Below are positions 51,550-60,593 of a stretch of DNA of 64,000 nucleotides, in pieces. The position numbers and the translations under genes were made by a program. The notes below the pieces were generated by a model. That model did no database searches. It had not been told where the DNA came from and saw nothing but the letters and a program-made list of their open reading frames with translations. The first letter of the stretch is position 1; the number at the start of each line of letters is the position of its first letter. The stretch comes from Caulobacter sp. X. Lineage in GTDB: Bacteria; Pseudomonadota; Alphaproteobacteria; Caulobacterales; Caulobacteraceae. Location: NCBI RefSeq assembly GCF_002742635.1, contig NZ_PEGF01000002.1:1674001-1738000 (forward strand), in the 5' to 3' direction.

Positions 51550-54079
51550 CAATCCGGTCCAGATCATCCTCAACGATCAGGACTTCCATCAGGCCCCCGA
51601 GCCTGGTCAGCCGCCCCGCACCAAGGACTTCTACGACGGAGCCGACGCCGCCTTCGCCGCACACAAGGCCGAGTTGCTTGCGGCAGTCGACGCGGTGATC
51701 GCGGCCGTGACGAAGAGCCCTCACGGGCCGGCCACCTATCTCAAGGTCCAGATGCGTCCTGAGGCGCTGGCCAAGTCCTATCGACCGGGCTGGCTCTTCA
51801 AGCGCGACCAGTTCCCGTGCGTCGGCGCCGACGCGGTCGGAACGCTCTACTTCCGGGCCCCGCTGCTCTATCTCGCCACGCTCCGGGCCAGGATCGAACA
51901 GGCGGAGCTGACGGTCGTCACCAAGTATCGCCAGCGCGACGGCGAACCCTACAAGGCTCCCACCTACGCGCGCCAGGAGGTCGGGGCGATCGAGTCCATC
52001 GAAATCGCGCCGCCCGAACAGAAGCGCTCGTTTTCGGTCTCGGCGGCGCTGGCGGCCTTCGAGGACCCGCGCGTGGTTTCCGGTTACCAGATCGAACTTT
52101 TTGAGACGCCGGATGAAAAGGTCATCGCCAGCGATCTCACGGGGCGAGCTGCGCTGCGCCGATCGCTCGAGCAGGTGTTGCTGTCCACTGGCGCTGGCGC
52201 GCGCAGCTTCATCGCTTCGGCGATCGGCCGTACGCCGGTTATGGAACTGCAGCTGACCCGCAGCGTCCAGCCGGCCCTGGTCGACAACCGCACCAGTCTT
52301 ATCCGGTCCGATCTGGTACCGGCGCCGCCCCCGGCTCCGGTAGACCTGGATCCTGCGCGGCATGAAGCCGTGTTGAACGCTCTGCAGGCCCATCCCCTTG
52401 TGCGGGCGGTGCTGCCGCCGGTGCTTCTGCAGCTTACGGACGAGGAGACCCCGACGCGGTCCGCCGAGGGGCTTTCCCTTGGGGATGAGCCGTTGGAAAT
52501 CCCAACGCCAGCGAGCAGGGCGAGCTATCCGGTCGTCGGGGTGATCGACTCTGGCGTTGGCAAGTGTCTTGAGGATTGGGTGGTCGGGCGGTTCGACTTC
52601 CTGGACGAGACTGAGTTTAACGCTGTCCACGGCACTGGGGTGGCCGGCCTGATCGCCGTTCCGCAGCTGGTGAATCCGCCGACGGTGACGCCAGAGGCCA
52701 ACGGCTGCCAGATCTACGACGTGCCGCTCTATCCAACCGGTTCGTTCAGCGAGAAGTATCCGCGGGGCTTCACCGACTTCCTCGAGGAAGTCGAGCAGGC
52801 GGTCGCTGAGGCCATCCAGCAGCACGGCGTGCGGGTTTTCAATCTGTCGATCAACGCCGTGTCGGATGTCGAGCGTCACCGCTACAGCATTTACGCTTCG
52901 CGCTTGGATCAGATCGCCGACACCTACGGGGTGATCTTCGTCAATTCCGCAGGCAATCTCCCCCGGTCTCAGTCGCGGGCGCCATGGCCCAAGAAGCCTA
53001 GCGAAGCGGTGTCGTATTTCGCCTCACGCACGTCGCCGGACACGATCTTCAAACCGTCCGAGAGCGTACGCTCTATCTCGGTGGGGGCGTTGAATCCGCC
53101 AGGTCTGGCGGATGTGGCTGGAGCGCCGACGATTTACACCACGCGCGGGCCTGGTCTGCAGGTTGGGGTCAAACCTGACGTGGCCGCGTATGGCGGGGCC
53201 GGCGGGGCTCGGCCTGGTGCGTCCACGGGCCTGAGCTCCCTGACTCCGGCCGGTCTTCGTCAGGACGTGGTCGGCACCAGCTTCGCTGCGCCTCTGGTGG
53301 CACGCGGCCTGGCGGGCCTGGATGTCGCGACGGAGGGCGGGCTGACCAGTGAGGCCCTGCGCGCCATGTTGCTGCACCACGCGGTCATGCCTGAACCGTT
53401 GACCAAGCGCGGGCACAAGCAACTGGCCCGACAATTCGCGGGCTTCGGTCAGCCGGCTCAGGTGGTCGACATGCTGGAGACCGGCGATCATCAGATCACG
53501 CTGCTGTTCCAGAGCCGGCTCAGCATCGGTGAGCGCAAGCCCGTTATCCTGCACTTCCCGTTCACTTGGCCACAGAGCCTGACCACGCCCGACGGGGCCT
53601 GCTCGGGGCGGGCCCGGATTACCCTTGTCTACTCGCCGCCGTTGGACCCAGCCTTTGGCGCGGAATTCGTTCGCGTCAATCTTGAGGCCAGCCTCAGGCA
53701 GCGGCAAACCGAACCAGCCAAGGATGGGCGCGCGCGTTTCCTCAACCAGATCGATGCCGGCTATCTGCCAGGGTCGGCGAAGCTGGCCATTCCCGAGCGA
53801 GCCTTGATCGATCACGGCCTGAAATGGTGGCCGTCCAAGCAGTACGAGAGCACTTTCAACGAGAACGGCGAGTCCTCGCAGTGGTGTTTGGAGGTCACGA
53901 GTTTGGTGCGGGCCGAGGCGAGCTTCCCTGCCGAGGGCGTGCCCTTCGCTGTGCTTCTGACTTTGGAAGACCCTGAAGGTACGCGGCCGATCTTTCCGCA
54001 ATTCCGCCAGCAGTTGCAAGCCAGCCGCGCCGATGCTCGGGATGTTCGCACGGCCATCCGCCTGCGCAGTCGAAATTAG
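51542..54079 (+). CDS. ietS: subtilisin-like serine protease of an ietAS system
   Basis: 845 aa, no signal peptide, so cytoplasmic. The first 330 residues are a family-specific region of unknown function. The S8 catalytic triad is Asp336 (VGVIDSGVG), His363 (HGTGVAG) and Ser580 (GTSFAAPLVARGLA), with the oxyanion Asn in FVNSAGN. The last 220 residues are beta-rich and conserved in the family. By analogy with IetS it is a toxic protease kept in check by IetA. Large, intact frame. Confidence 0.87.
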   Translation: MPNNPVQIILNDQDFHQAPEPGQPPRTKDFYDGADAAFAAHKAELLAAVDAVIAAVTKSPHGPATYLKVQMRPEALAKSYRPGWLFKRDQFPCVGADAVGTLYFRAPLLYLATLRARIEQAELTVVTKYRQRDGEPYKAPTYARQEVGAIESIEIAPPEQKRSFSVSAALAAFEDPRVVSGYQIELFETPDEKVIASDLTGRAALRRSLEQVLLSTGAGARSFIASAIGRTPVMELQLTRSVQPALVDNRTSLIRSDLVPAPPPAPVDLDPARHEAVLNALQAHPLVRAVLPPVLLQLTDEETPTRSAEGLSLGDEPLEIPTPASRASYPVVGVIDSGVGKCLEDWVVGRFDFLDETEFNAVHGTGVAGLIAVPQLVNPPTVTPEANGCQIYDVPLYPTGSFSEKYPRGFTDFLEEVEQAVAEAIQQHGVRVFNLSINAVSDVERHRYSIYASRLDQIADTYGVIFVNSAGNLPRSQSRAPWPKKPSEAVSYFASRTSPDTIFKPSESVRSISVGALNPPGLADVAGAPTIYTTRGPGLQVGVKPDVAAYGGAGGARPGASTGLSSLTPAGLRQDVVGTSFAAPLVARGLAGLDVATEGGLTSEALRAMLLHHAVMPEPLTKRGHKQLARQFAGFGQPAQVVDMLETGDHQITLLFQSRLSIGERKPVILHFPFTWPQSLTTPDGACSGRARITLVYSPPLDPAFGAEFVRVNLEASLRQRQTEPAKDGRARFLNQIDAGYLPGSAKLAIPERALIDHGLKWWPSKQYESTFNENGESSQWCLEVTSLVRAEASFPAEGVPFAVLLTLEDPEGTRPIFPQFRQQLQASRADARDVRTAIRLRSRN

Positions 54080-54125
54080 GTCGGCCAGTGGTGGGTGATA
54101 GTAATGTCCATCGAGGGGAGGGAAG

Positions 54126-54383
54126 GTGATTGGCTTTTGGCTTGAACGTATCCTGGAACTCCTGCTGGCGAAGCGAGGCGAGGGCGCTCAGGCGATCATC
54201 TATGCGACGCTGGGATGGCTCGCCGCGGCCAGTTTGATTGTGGGCATTGTCCTTGGCCTCATCGGCATGAAGTGGCTATCGGGGTTCCTTGTGGGGACCT
54301 TCGACACCATCCTCGCCATCGTGCTCACGAGGGATTGGAAGGCGCTGAAGACTGGTTCGATCCACCATCGCCGTGAAGGTTGA
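54126..54383 (+). CDS. small membrane protein next to ietAS
   Basis: 85 aa from GTG 54126 with GAGGG just upstream. Amphipathic N-terminus, then two hydrophobic segments (AIIYATLGWLAAASLIVGIV; MKWLSGFLVGTFDTILAIVL) and a charged tail. Starts 46 bp after ietS on the same strand. No family recognised; it may be part of the system or an island passenger. Confidence 0.55.
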   Translation: MIGFWLERILELLLAKRGEGAQAIIYATLGWLAAASLIVGIVLGLIGMKWLSGFLVGTFDTILAIVLTRDWKALKTGSIHHRREG

Positions 54384-54547
54384 AACTGAACGATCTCTCC
54401 AACGACTTTGTGCGGCGTTCGGGGCGGCAAAGCCTCACGACTTCATTGACATCGACCTATTGAGGCGAGGGCGGCGCCCGCGGGCTGCGTAAGACCTTGC
54501 AACGGGATTGTCCGCTGTCTCGTTGGCCGATCGAGGATCCCCGCCCA

Positions 54548-55858
54548 ATGTTTTCGCCCCTCCGCAACCGCGCCTACCGTCACCTCTTCATCGCCCAGGT
54601 CGCCGCGCTGCTGGGCACGGGCATGGCCACCGTCGCCCTCGGCCTCCTGGCCCATGACCTAGCGGGCGCCAGCGCCGGGGAAATCCTAGGCGCGGTGCTG
54701 TCGATCAAGATGGTCGCCTATATCGGCGTGGCGCCGTTCGCGTCGGCCCTCGCCACCAAGCTCCCCCGCAAGACGCTGCTGGTGTCGCTCGACGTCGTGC
54801 GGGCGCTGGTGGCCGTGGCGCTGCCGTTCGTGCGTGAGCCCTGGCAGGTCTATGGCCTGATGACGGTGCTCTACATCGCCTCGGCCGCCTTCACCCCGGC
54901 CTTCCAGGCCATGATCCCCGACCTGCTCGAAGACGAGGCCGAGTACACCAAAGCCCTGTCGCTCTCGCGCCTGGCGTCGGACCTGGAGAGCGTGGCCAGC
55001 CCGGTGCTGGCGGCGATCCTGCTGTCGGTGATCAGCTTCAACGACCTCTTCCTGGGCACGGCGCTGGGCTTCGTGCTGTCGGCCGGCTTTGTGGTCACGG
55101 CCGTCCTGCCGCCGGTCTCCAGCGCCCAGCAGCTGCCGTTCTCGCAGCGTCTGACCGGGGGCTTGCGCCTGTTCGCCCTGACGCCGCGCCTGCGGGGCCT
55201 GCTGGCGGTGAGCCTGGCCGAGGCCGCTGGCGGGGCCATGGTGTTCATCAACACCGTCGTGCTGGTGCGCTCGAACTTCGGCATGTCCAACCAGGCCAGC
55301 GCCTGGGCTCTGGCGGTGTTCGGCCTGGGCTCGATGAGCGCGGCCCTGGTCCTGCCGCGCGTCCTGGAGAAGGTCACCGACCGTCGCGCCATGGTCGCCG
55401 GCGCCTTCCTGATGACTGGCGTGCTACTGGCCGGCGCCTTCACCGCCAAGAGCTATCCGGCGCTGCTGGCGCTCTGGCTGGTCATGGGCTTTGGCTACTC
55501 GCTGACCCTGACGCCGGCGGGGCGAGCCCTGCGCCGCTCGGCCTCGGCCGCCGATCGCCCGGCCTTGTTCGCCGCCCAGTTCGCCCTGTCGCACGCCTGC
55601 TGGCTGATCGCCTATCCGGTGGCGGGCCTGGTCTCGGCCCAGGCCAATCCCAGCGCCGCGTTCCTGGTGCTGGCGGGGCTTTGTGGTCTGGGCGCTATCC
55701 TGGGGCTGGTGATCTGGCCGGCCAACGATCCCGAGAACCTGCCGCACACGCACGACGACCTGCCGGCGGAGCATCCGCACCTGGCCAACGGCCAGGATGG
55801 AGCCCACGCCCATCCGGTGGTGATCGACGGTCAGCACAAGCGCTGGCCGAAGGCGTGA
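54548..55858 (+). CDS. MFS exporter with His-rich C-terminus
   Basis: 436 aa from ATG 54548 (the frame from 54497 lacks family similarity). Twelve transmembrane helices of the DHA3/enterobactin-exporter-like class; PDLLEDEAEYTKALSLSRL is typical. The cytoplasmic tail has many His and Asp residues (HTHDDLPAEHPHLANGQDGAHAHP), as in nickel-exporting NreB-like proteins, so metal efflux is possible (inference). Converges with chrA, 2 bp apart. Confidence 0.82.
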   Translation: MFSPLRNRAYRHLFIAQVAALLGTGMATVALGLLAHDLAGASAGEILGAVLSIKMVAYIGVAPFASALATKLPRKTLLVSLDVVRALVAVALPFVREPWQVYGLMTVLYIASAAFTPAFQAMIPDLLEDEAEYTKALSLSRLASDLESVASPVLAAILLSVISFNDLFLGTALGFVLSAGFVVTAVLPPVSSAQQLPFSQRLTGGLRLFALTPRLRGLLAVSLAEAAGGAMVFINTVVLVRSNFGMSNQASAWALAVFGLGSMSAALVLPRVLEKVTDRRAMVAGAFLMTGVLLAGAFTAKSYPALLALWLVMGFGYSLTLTPAGRALRRSASAADRPALFAAQFALSHACWLIAYPVAGLVSAQANPSAAFLVLAGLCGLGAILGLVIWPANDPENLPHTHDDLPAEHPHLANGQDGAHAHPVVIDGQHKRWPKA

Positions 55859-55860
55859 TC

Positions 55861-57255
55861 CTAGCTGTGGGCGACCAGCAGGAAAAACAGGACGCCGGCT
55901 GCCGAACAGCCCGCCACTAGCGGGATCATCGGGACCTTGAAGCGGAAGGCGGCGATGGCGGCCGCCAGGGCCAGGAGTGCGCTCGGCAGGTTCAGACTGG
56001 AAAGGTCCGGAACCTCAAGGCGCGCACCCAGGGCATCGAGCACCGTCATCCGCGCGAACAGCACATGCAGCGCGAACCACAGGGCCAGGTTCATGATGAC
56101 GCCCACGACGGCCGCGCTGATCGCCGACAGCGCGCCGTTGAGCGCGCGGGCGCCGCGCAGGGCCTCGATGAATGGCGCGCCCAGGAAGATCCAGAGGAAG
56201 CACGGCACGAACGTCACCCAGGTGGTCAGGACGCCGCCCAGGATCGCGGCTGTCAGCGGCGAGAGGCTTCCAGCGTTGCGATAGGCCCCCATGAAGCCGA
56301 CGAACTGGGTGACGATGATCAGCGGGCCGGGCGTCGTCTCGGCCATGCCCAGGCCGTCCAGCATCTCGCCGGGGCGAAGCCAGTGGTAGGTCCCAACGGC
56401 TTCCTGGGCGACGTATGCCAGCACGGCGTAGGCTCCGCCGAAGGTCACCATGGCCATCTTGCTGAAGAACAGGCCGATGTGGGTGAGCGTGGCGTTCGGA
56501 CCCAGGACCAGCGCCGAAATACCCACGGGCGCCCACCAGGCCAGCAGCAGCGCCGCGCTGATCGAAAGCGACCAGCGCAGGTTTGGCCTGGCGTGCTCGG
56601 GCGTGTCCTCGCCTAGGATGGTGTCGGCGTCGGCGACTTCATGACCACTGGCCGGACCGTGACCGGAAGCCTTCAGGAAGGCCGCCACGCCCAGTCGCGC
56701 GCCCACGAAGCCAATGAGGCCGGCGGTGACGATGACGATGGGGAATGGGACCTTGAAGACAAACAGCGCCAGGAAAGCGACGGCGGCGATGGCGATCATC
56801 GCGCGGCTCTTCAGCGACCGTCGACCGACCCGCAGCACCGCCTCGACCACCACGACGAGCACCGCCGCCTTCAGGCCGAAGAACAGCGCCGCCACCGGAC
56901 CGACCTGGCCGAACAGGGCGTACAGGACGCTGAGCGCCATGATCGCCAGGAAGCCGGGCGCCACGAACAGGATACCGGCGGCGAAACCGCCGATCGTCCT
57001 GTGCATCAGCCAGCCGATATAGATGGCCAGTTGCTGGGCCTCCGGACCGGGCAGCAGCATGCAATAGTTCAGCGCGTGCAGGAACCGGCGCTCGCCCAGC
57101 CAGCGTTTCTCTTCCACCAAGATGCGGTGCATCACCGCGATCTGGCCGGCAGGGCCGCCGAAGCTCAGCGCCGCTACGCGCGCCCACACCTTCAGTGCTT
57201 CGCCGAACGATATCGACTTCGAGGGGATCGGGGTCTCGATCTGACTATCCAACAC
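55861..57255 (-). CDS. chrA: chromate transporter
   Basis: 464 aa from GTG 57255 (GGAG 5 nt upstream). A bidomain CHR protein: each half begins with a signature, ALSFGGPAGQIAVMHR in the N-terminal half and MVTFGGAYAVLAYVAQE in the C-terminal half, and PGPEAQQLAIYIG/TTPGPLIIVTQFVG are the two conserved PGP motifs. Exports chromate from the cytoplasm. No chrB regulator is adjacent; a two-component system follows on the same strand. Confidence 0.95.
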   Translation of the reverse strand: MLDSQIETPIPSKSISFGEALKVWARVAALSFGGPAGQIAVMHRILVEEKRWLGERRFLHALNYCMLLPGPEAQQLAIYIGWLMHRTIGGFAAGILFVAPGFLAIMALSVLYALFGQVGPVAALFFGLKAAVLVVVVEAVLRVGRRSLKSRAMIAIAAVAFLALFVFKVPFPIVIVTAGLIGFVGARLGVAAFLKASGHGPASGHEVADADTILGEDTPEHARPNLRWSLSISAALLLAWWAPVGISALVLGPNATLTHIGLFFSKMAMVTFGGAYAVLAYVAQEAVGTYHWLRPGEMLDGLGMAETTPGPLIIVTQFVGFMGAYRNAGSLSPLTAAILGGVLTTWVTFVPCFLWIFLGAPFIEALRGARALNGALSAISAAVVGVIMNLALWFALHVLFARMTVLDALGARLEVPDLSSLNLPSALLALAAAIAAFRFKVPMIPLVAGCSAAGVLFFLLVAHS

Positions 57256-57420
57256 ACACGCTCCATTGGCCGCGCGTGACGCGCGTCCTCCAGAGCGGGT
57301 TCTTGGACGGCGGACCGTCTGTGTCCGGGCGACCCGCGAGAGCCCGGTGCGTCACCGCATACTTGGGGAATGGGTGGGAGGCAATGCGCGATCGGGCGTT
57401 CGCCCTGGCGCCTCCGCCGC

Positions 57421-58491
57421 TCATAGATCGGTGTCCCTCGATCCGACGACGGATGGGGCGAGCGGCACATCCAGCACGAAGCGCGCGCCGCCTTGGGGGG
57501 TGTCCATCACCGCGATCGTCCCGCCGTGCGCGCGGGCGATTTCGGCGACGATGGACAAGCCGAGGCCCGCGCCGGCGCTGGAGCCGCGTCGCTCCCGGCT
57601 GCGCCAGAAGCGCTCGAAGATGCGGTCCCGGTCCTCCAGCGGCACGCCCGGACCTTGGTCGACGACCCAGACGGCGCCGGCCGTGTCGACGCCGACGGTG
57701 ACCTCCTGTCCCGGCGGGCTATGGGCGATGGCGTTCTCCACCAGATTGCGGATCGCATCGCCCAGGGCGTCGGTATTGCCTGTCACCAGCACCGGGCTGG
57801 CGGCTGGCTCGAACGCCAGGCTGCACCCGGTCTTGGCCGCCAAGGGCGCGAAGCGCTCGACGACCCGCGCCGCCACCTCGCCCAGATCGACCGTCTGGCT
57901 GACGTCGAGAGGCTGCCCATCGAGCCTGGCCACGCCCAGCAGCTGGGCGACGAGGCGGTTCATACGCTCGGCGTCGAGCCGCAAGCGCTCGATCTCGCCG
58001 GTGGTCGGCAGGTTTTCCAAGCCCGCCGTGAGAATGGCCAAGGGCGTGCGCAGTTCGTGGGCGGCGTCGGCCGTGAACTGACGCTGGGTCTCGAAGCCCT
58101 TGGCCAGACGGTCCAGGGCCTCGTTCACGGCCATGACGACCGGCTGCAGTTCCAGCGGAAGGTCCTCGATCGGGAGGCGGACGGCGATGGCGCCGGGCGT
58201 TATCGCCGCCGCCTGGGTCGAGACCGCGCGCAACGGCTTCAGGCTGGCTCGGAGGGTCCAGGCGGCGATGACCAGGACGGCGAGGGTCAGGACCGGGAAC
58301 ATCCAACCGACGTCGCCCATGAACTCGGCGACGAACTTGTCGGCCATGCCGTCGTCCGCGAGCGTCTTGGCCGCATGAAGGGCCGCGCCGATGCCCGAGG
58401 CCAAGCCCCCGATCAAGGTGACGCCCAGCAGCACGCCCAGCCGGAGCAGCAGCCGGCCTTCCAGAGAGCGAGGCCAGGACGCGCGCTTCAT
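57421..58491 (-). CDS. sensor histidine kinase (QseC/PmrB type)
   Basis: 356 aa. Two transmembrane helices flank a short periplasmic loop (GVLLGVTLIGGLASGIGAAL; MFPVLTLAVLVIAAW), then HAMP-like linker, H-box QFTADAAHELRTPLAIL, N-box IRNLVENAIAHS, G1 DQGPGVP and G2 GAGLGLSIV. Start overlaps the response-regulator stop by 4 bp. The stimulus is unknown; location among chromate and oxidant genes suggests metal or envelope stress. Confidence 0.93.
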   Translation of the reverse strand: MKRASWPRSLEGRLLLRLGVLLGVTLIGGLASGIGAALHAAKTLADDGMADKFVAEFMGDVGWMFPVLTLAVLVIAAWTLRASLKPLRAVSTQAAAITPGAIAVRLPIEDLPLELQPVVMAVNEALDRLAKGFETQRQFTADAAHELRTPLAILTAGLENLPTTGEIERLRLDAERMNRLVAQLLGVARLDGQPLDVSQTVDLGEVAARVVERFAPLAAKTGCSLAFEPAASPVLVTGNTDALGDAIRNLVENAIAHSPPGQEVTVGVDTAGAVWVVDQGPGVPLEDRDRIFERFWRSRERRGSSAGAGLGLSIVAEIARAHGGTIAVMDTPQGGARFVLDVPLAPSVVGSRDTDL

Positions 58492-59162
58492 GCCTGCTCC
58501 TCCAGGAAGTAGCCGACGCCGCGCACCGTATGGATGGCGCAGACGGCCTTGGCCTCGATCAGCTTGCGCCGCAGGTGATGGACGTGGACCGGAATGGCGT
58601 TGGAGCCCAGCTCGTCGCCCATGCCGTAGAGCTTCTCTTCCAGTACGGCCTTGGGCACGACCCTTCCGAGACGGCGGATCAGGTGCTCCAGGATGGCGAT
58701 CTCCTGCCGGGCGAGCGGCACGACCTGGCCGTCGACTTCGACATCGCGCCCCACGGTGTCGAGCACCAGATTGCCGGCCTCCAGGCGAACGCCGAGCGGC
58801 CCGCCGGGACGCCGTAAGAGCGCCTTCACGCGGGCGACCACCTCGACCATGGCGAAGGGCTTGATGAGATAGTCGTCCGCGCCGGCGTCTAGCCCCGCGA
58901 CGCGATCCTCTACGGTGTCGCGTGCGGTCAGGACGAGGATCGGAGGCGTGTCGGGTTTGCGCCGCAGCGCCGTGAGCAGGCGAAGACCGTCGCCGTCGGG
59001 CAGGCCCAGATCGAGCACCGCCGCGTCGTAGCTTGTCAGTTCCAGCGCGGCCTGCGCGTCGGCCACCGTCGCCACCGTATCGACCACGAAGCTGGCCTGG
59101 CGCAGTCCCTCGGCGACCAGTTCGGCGATCCGCCGCTCATCCTCGATCACCAGCAGGCGCAT
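58488..59162 (-). CDS. OmpR-family response regulator
   Basis: 224 aa. Receiver domain with phospho-acceptor Asp51 (AVLDLGLPDGDG) and Lys in DYLIKPF, then a winged-helix DNA-binding domain (LARQEIAILEHLIRRLG, NAIPVHVHHLRRKL). First gene of the two-component operon. Divergent from the exported-protein operon; paired 16-bp sites lie between them. Confidence 0.95.
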   Translation of the reverse strand: MRLLVIEDERRIAELVAEGLRQASFVVDTVATVADAQAALELTSYDAAVLDLGLPDGDGLRLLTALRRKPDTPPILVLTARDTVEDRVAGLDAGADDYLIKPFAMVEVVARVKALLRRPGGPLGVRLEAGNLVLDTVGRDVEVDGQVVPLARQEIAILEHLIRRLGRVVPKAVLEEKLYGMGDELGSNAIPVHVHHLRRKLIEAKAVCAIHTVRGVGYFLEEQA

Positions 59163-59201
59163 GGCTCCTCGCTTCCTCTCAACGCGATAGGGCGCGGGTT
59201 C

Positions 59202-59259
59202 TTTTACGGCTGTTTTAAGGGGCGCCGAAGAGCGGCCGGCCTCTAAAACTGCCTTAAAC
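59202..59259. promoter_or_regulatory. inverted pair of likely response-regulator boxes
   Basis: Plus strand TTTTA-CGGCTG-TTTTA (59202-59217) and minus strand GTTTA-AGGCAG-TTTTA (59259-59244) agree at 12 of 16 positions. Each is two 5-mers at 11-bp period, as bound by OmpR/PmrA/QseB-type regulators. They lie between the divergent response regulator and LMW-PTP-like genes. Confidence 0.6.
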
Positions 59260-59308
59260 TTCGCGGGCAGACTGGGAGGACATTTCCCCAGACGGCGATC
59301 GAGCGATC

Positions 59309-59881
59309 ATGCGTCAAGTTCTGAAATCCTCGAGCATGGGCGGCCATCGCTCCGGCTTGAGTCGCCGAAGCGCGCTGGTCTTCGGACTCTTGTTGCTGCC
59401 TGGCGTGGCCAGCGCCGGCGACAGCACGAGTGTCAGCGCCAGCGCCAATCCCAGAGCTTGCGCCCCTTACCGCGTGCTCTTCGTCTGCCCGGCGGGGACG
59501 GTGAAGAGCGCCATCGCACGTGAGGTTCTGAGGAGGAAGGCGCCGGCCTGGCAAGTCCCCATCGAGGTGCGATCGCGCGGGCTCAAGATCGAGGATCATC
59601 TCTATCCCGAGCTTGCCGAGCGACTGCACGCCGACGGGATCGAGCCGACTTCAGAGCCCGCGCGGACTTTCGCGCTGGCGGATGCGGCCTGGGCCGACAT
59701 CGTCATCGCCTTCGACGAGGCCGCCGCGGCGCCGGGGCTTTCGGAAGCCCGCGCCTGGCGCACGCCGTCCTGGGTCACGGACTATGATCGCGCCAAAGCC
59801 GATCTCGACCAGCGTCTCGGCGAACTGCTGAACGAGCTGGCCGAGAGTTCCTGCCGTTCCACGTCTTCCATCCCTCGCTAA
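59309..59881 (+). CDS. exported low-molecular-weight phosphatase-like protein lacking catalytic Arg
   Basis: 190 aa from ATG 59309 (or 59336). A signal with twin Arg (SRRSALVFGLLLLPGVASA) precedes a LMW-PTP/ArsC-like fold: VLFVCPAGTVKSAIA matches the CX5R P-loop but with Lys in place of Arg. TDYDRAKADLD may hold the general-acid Asp. Active LMW-PTPs are cytoplasmic with CX5R, so export and Lys are both unusual. First gene of an operon with SOD and a beta-propeller protein; 13 bp from SOD. Confidence 0.7.
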   Translation: MRQVLKSSSMGGHRSGLSRRSALVFGLLLLPGVASAGDSTSVSASANPRACAPYRVLFVCPAGTVKSAIAREVLRRKAPAWQVPIEVRSRGLKIEDHLYPELAERLHADGIEPTSEPARTFALADAAWADIVIAFDEAAAAPGLSEARAWRTPSWVTDYDRAKADLDQRLGELLNELAESSCRSTSSIPR

Positions 59882-59894
59882 CAGGAAACCACCC

Positions 59895-60593
59895 ATGACC
59901 GAGTTTCGTGCTGATCGTCGCCAGGTCCTGGCGGGAGCGGCTCTGGTCGGCGCGCTCGCCGCCGCTCCCGCAGCGCCGGCTTTGGCCCAGACCAAGGCCA
60001 CGCCCGGCTTCGCGCCTCAAGCCCTGCCGTTCGATCCCAAGACGATCACCGGCCTGTCGGAAAAGCTGCTCACCAGCCACCACGACAACAACTACGTCGG
60101 CGCCGTGAAGCGCTTGGGGGCCATCGACGCACAGCTCGCCGGACTCGACCCCGCCGCCGCGCCGACGTTCCTGCTGAACGGCCTCAAGCGCGAGGAGCTG
60201 ATCGCCTGGAATTCGATGATCCTGCACGAGCTGTACTTCGCCGGCCTGGGCGCGCCGTCCAAGCCGGGCGCGGCGCTGGCCGCCGCCATCGAGCGGGACT
60301 TTGGGAGCGACGCCCGCTGGCGCGCCGAGTTCGCGGCCATGGGCAAGGCGCTGGGCGGCGGATCGGGCTGGGTGCTGCTGACCTGGAGCGCGCGCGACAA
60401 GCGCCTGGTCAACACCTGGGCCGCCGATCACACCATGACCCTGGCTGGTGGAACGCCGCTGCTGGCGCTCGACATGTACGAACACGCCTACGCGATGGAC
60501 TACGGCGCCAAGGCGGGCGCCTATGTCGACGCCTTCATGGCGACCATCAACTGGAGCCACGCGGACGGCCTGTTCAAGGGCATGGCCGCGTGA
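59895..60593 (+). CDS. exported iron/manganese superoxide dismutase
   Basis: 232 aa. Tat-type signal (DRRQVLAGAALVGAL, cleavage near PALAQ), then the Fe/Mn SOD fold with the expected ligands: LLTSHHDNNY, ILHELYF and LLALDMYEHAYAMDY. Converts superoxide to peroxide outside the cytoplasm. SOD-like proteins (ChrC) occur in chromate-resistance clusters, and chrA is 3 kb away. Overlaps the next gene by 4 bp. Confidence 0.9.
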   Translation: MTEFRADRRQVLAGAALVGALAAAPAAPALAQTKATPGFAPQALPFDPKTITGLSEKLLTSHHDNNYVGAVKRLGAIDAQLAGLDPAAAPTFLLNGLKREELIAWNSMILHELYFAGLGAPSKPGAALAAAIERDFGSDARWRAEFAAMGKALGGGSGWVLLTWSARDKRLVNTWAADHTMTLAGGTPLLALDMYEHAYAMDYGAKAGAYVDAFMATINWSHADGLFKGMAA

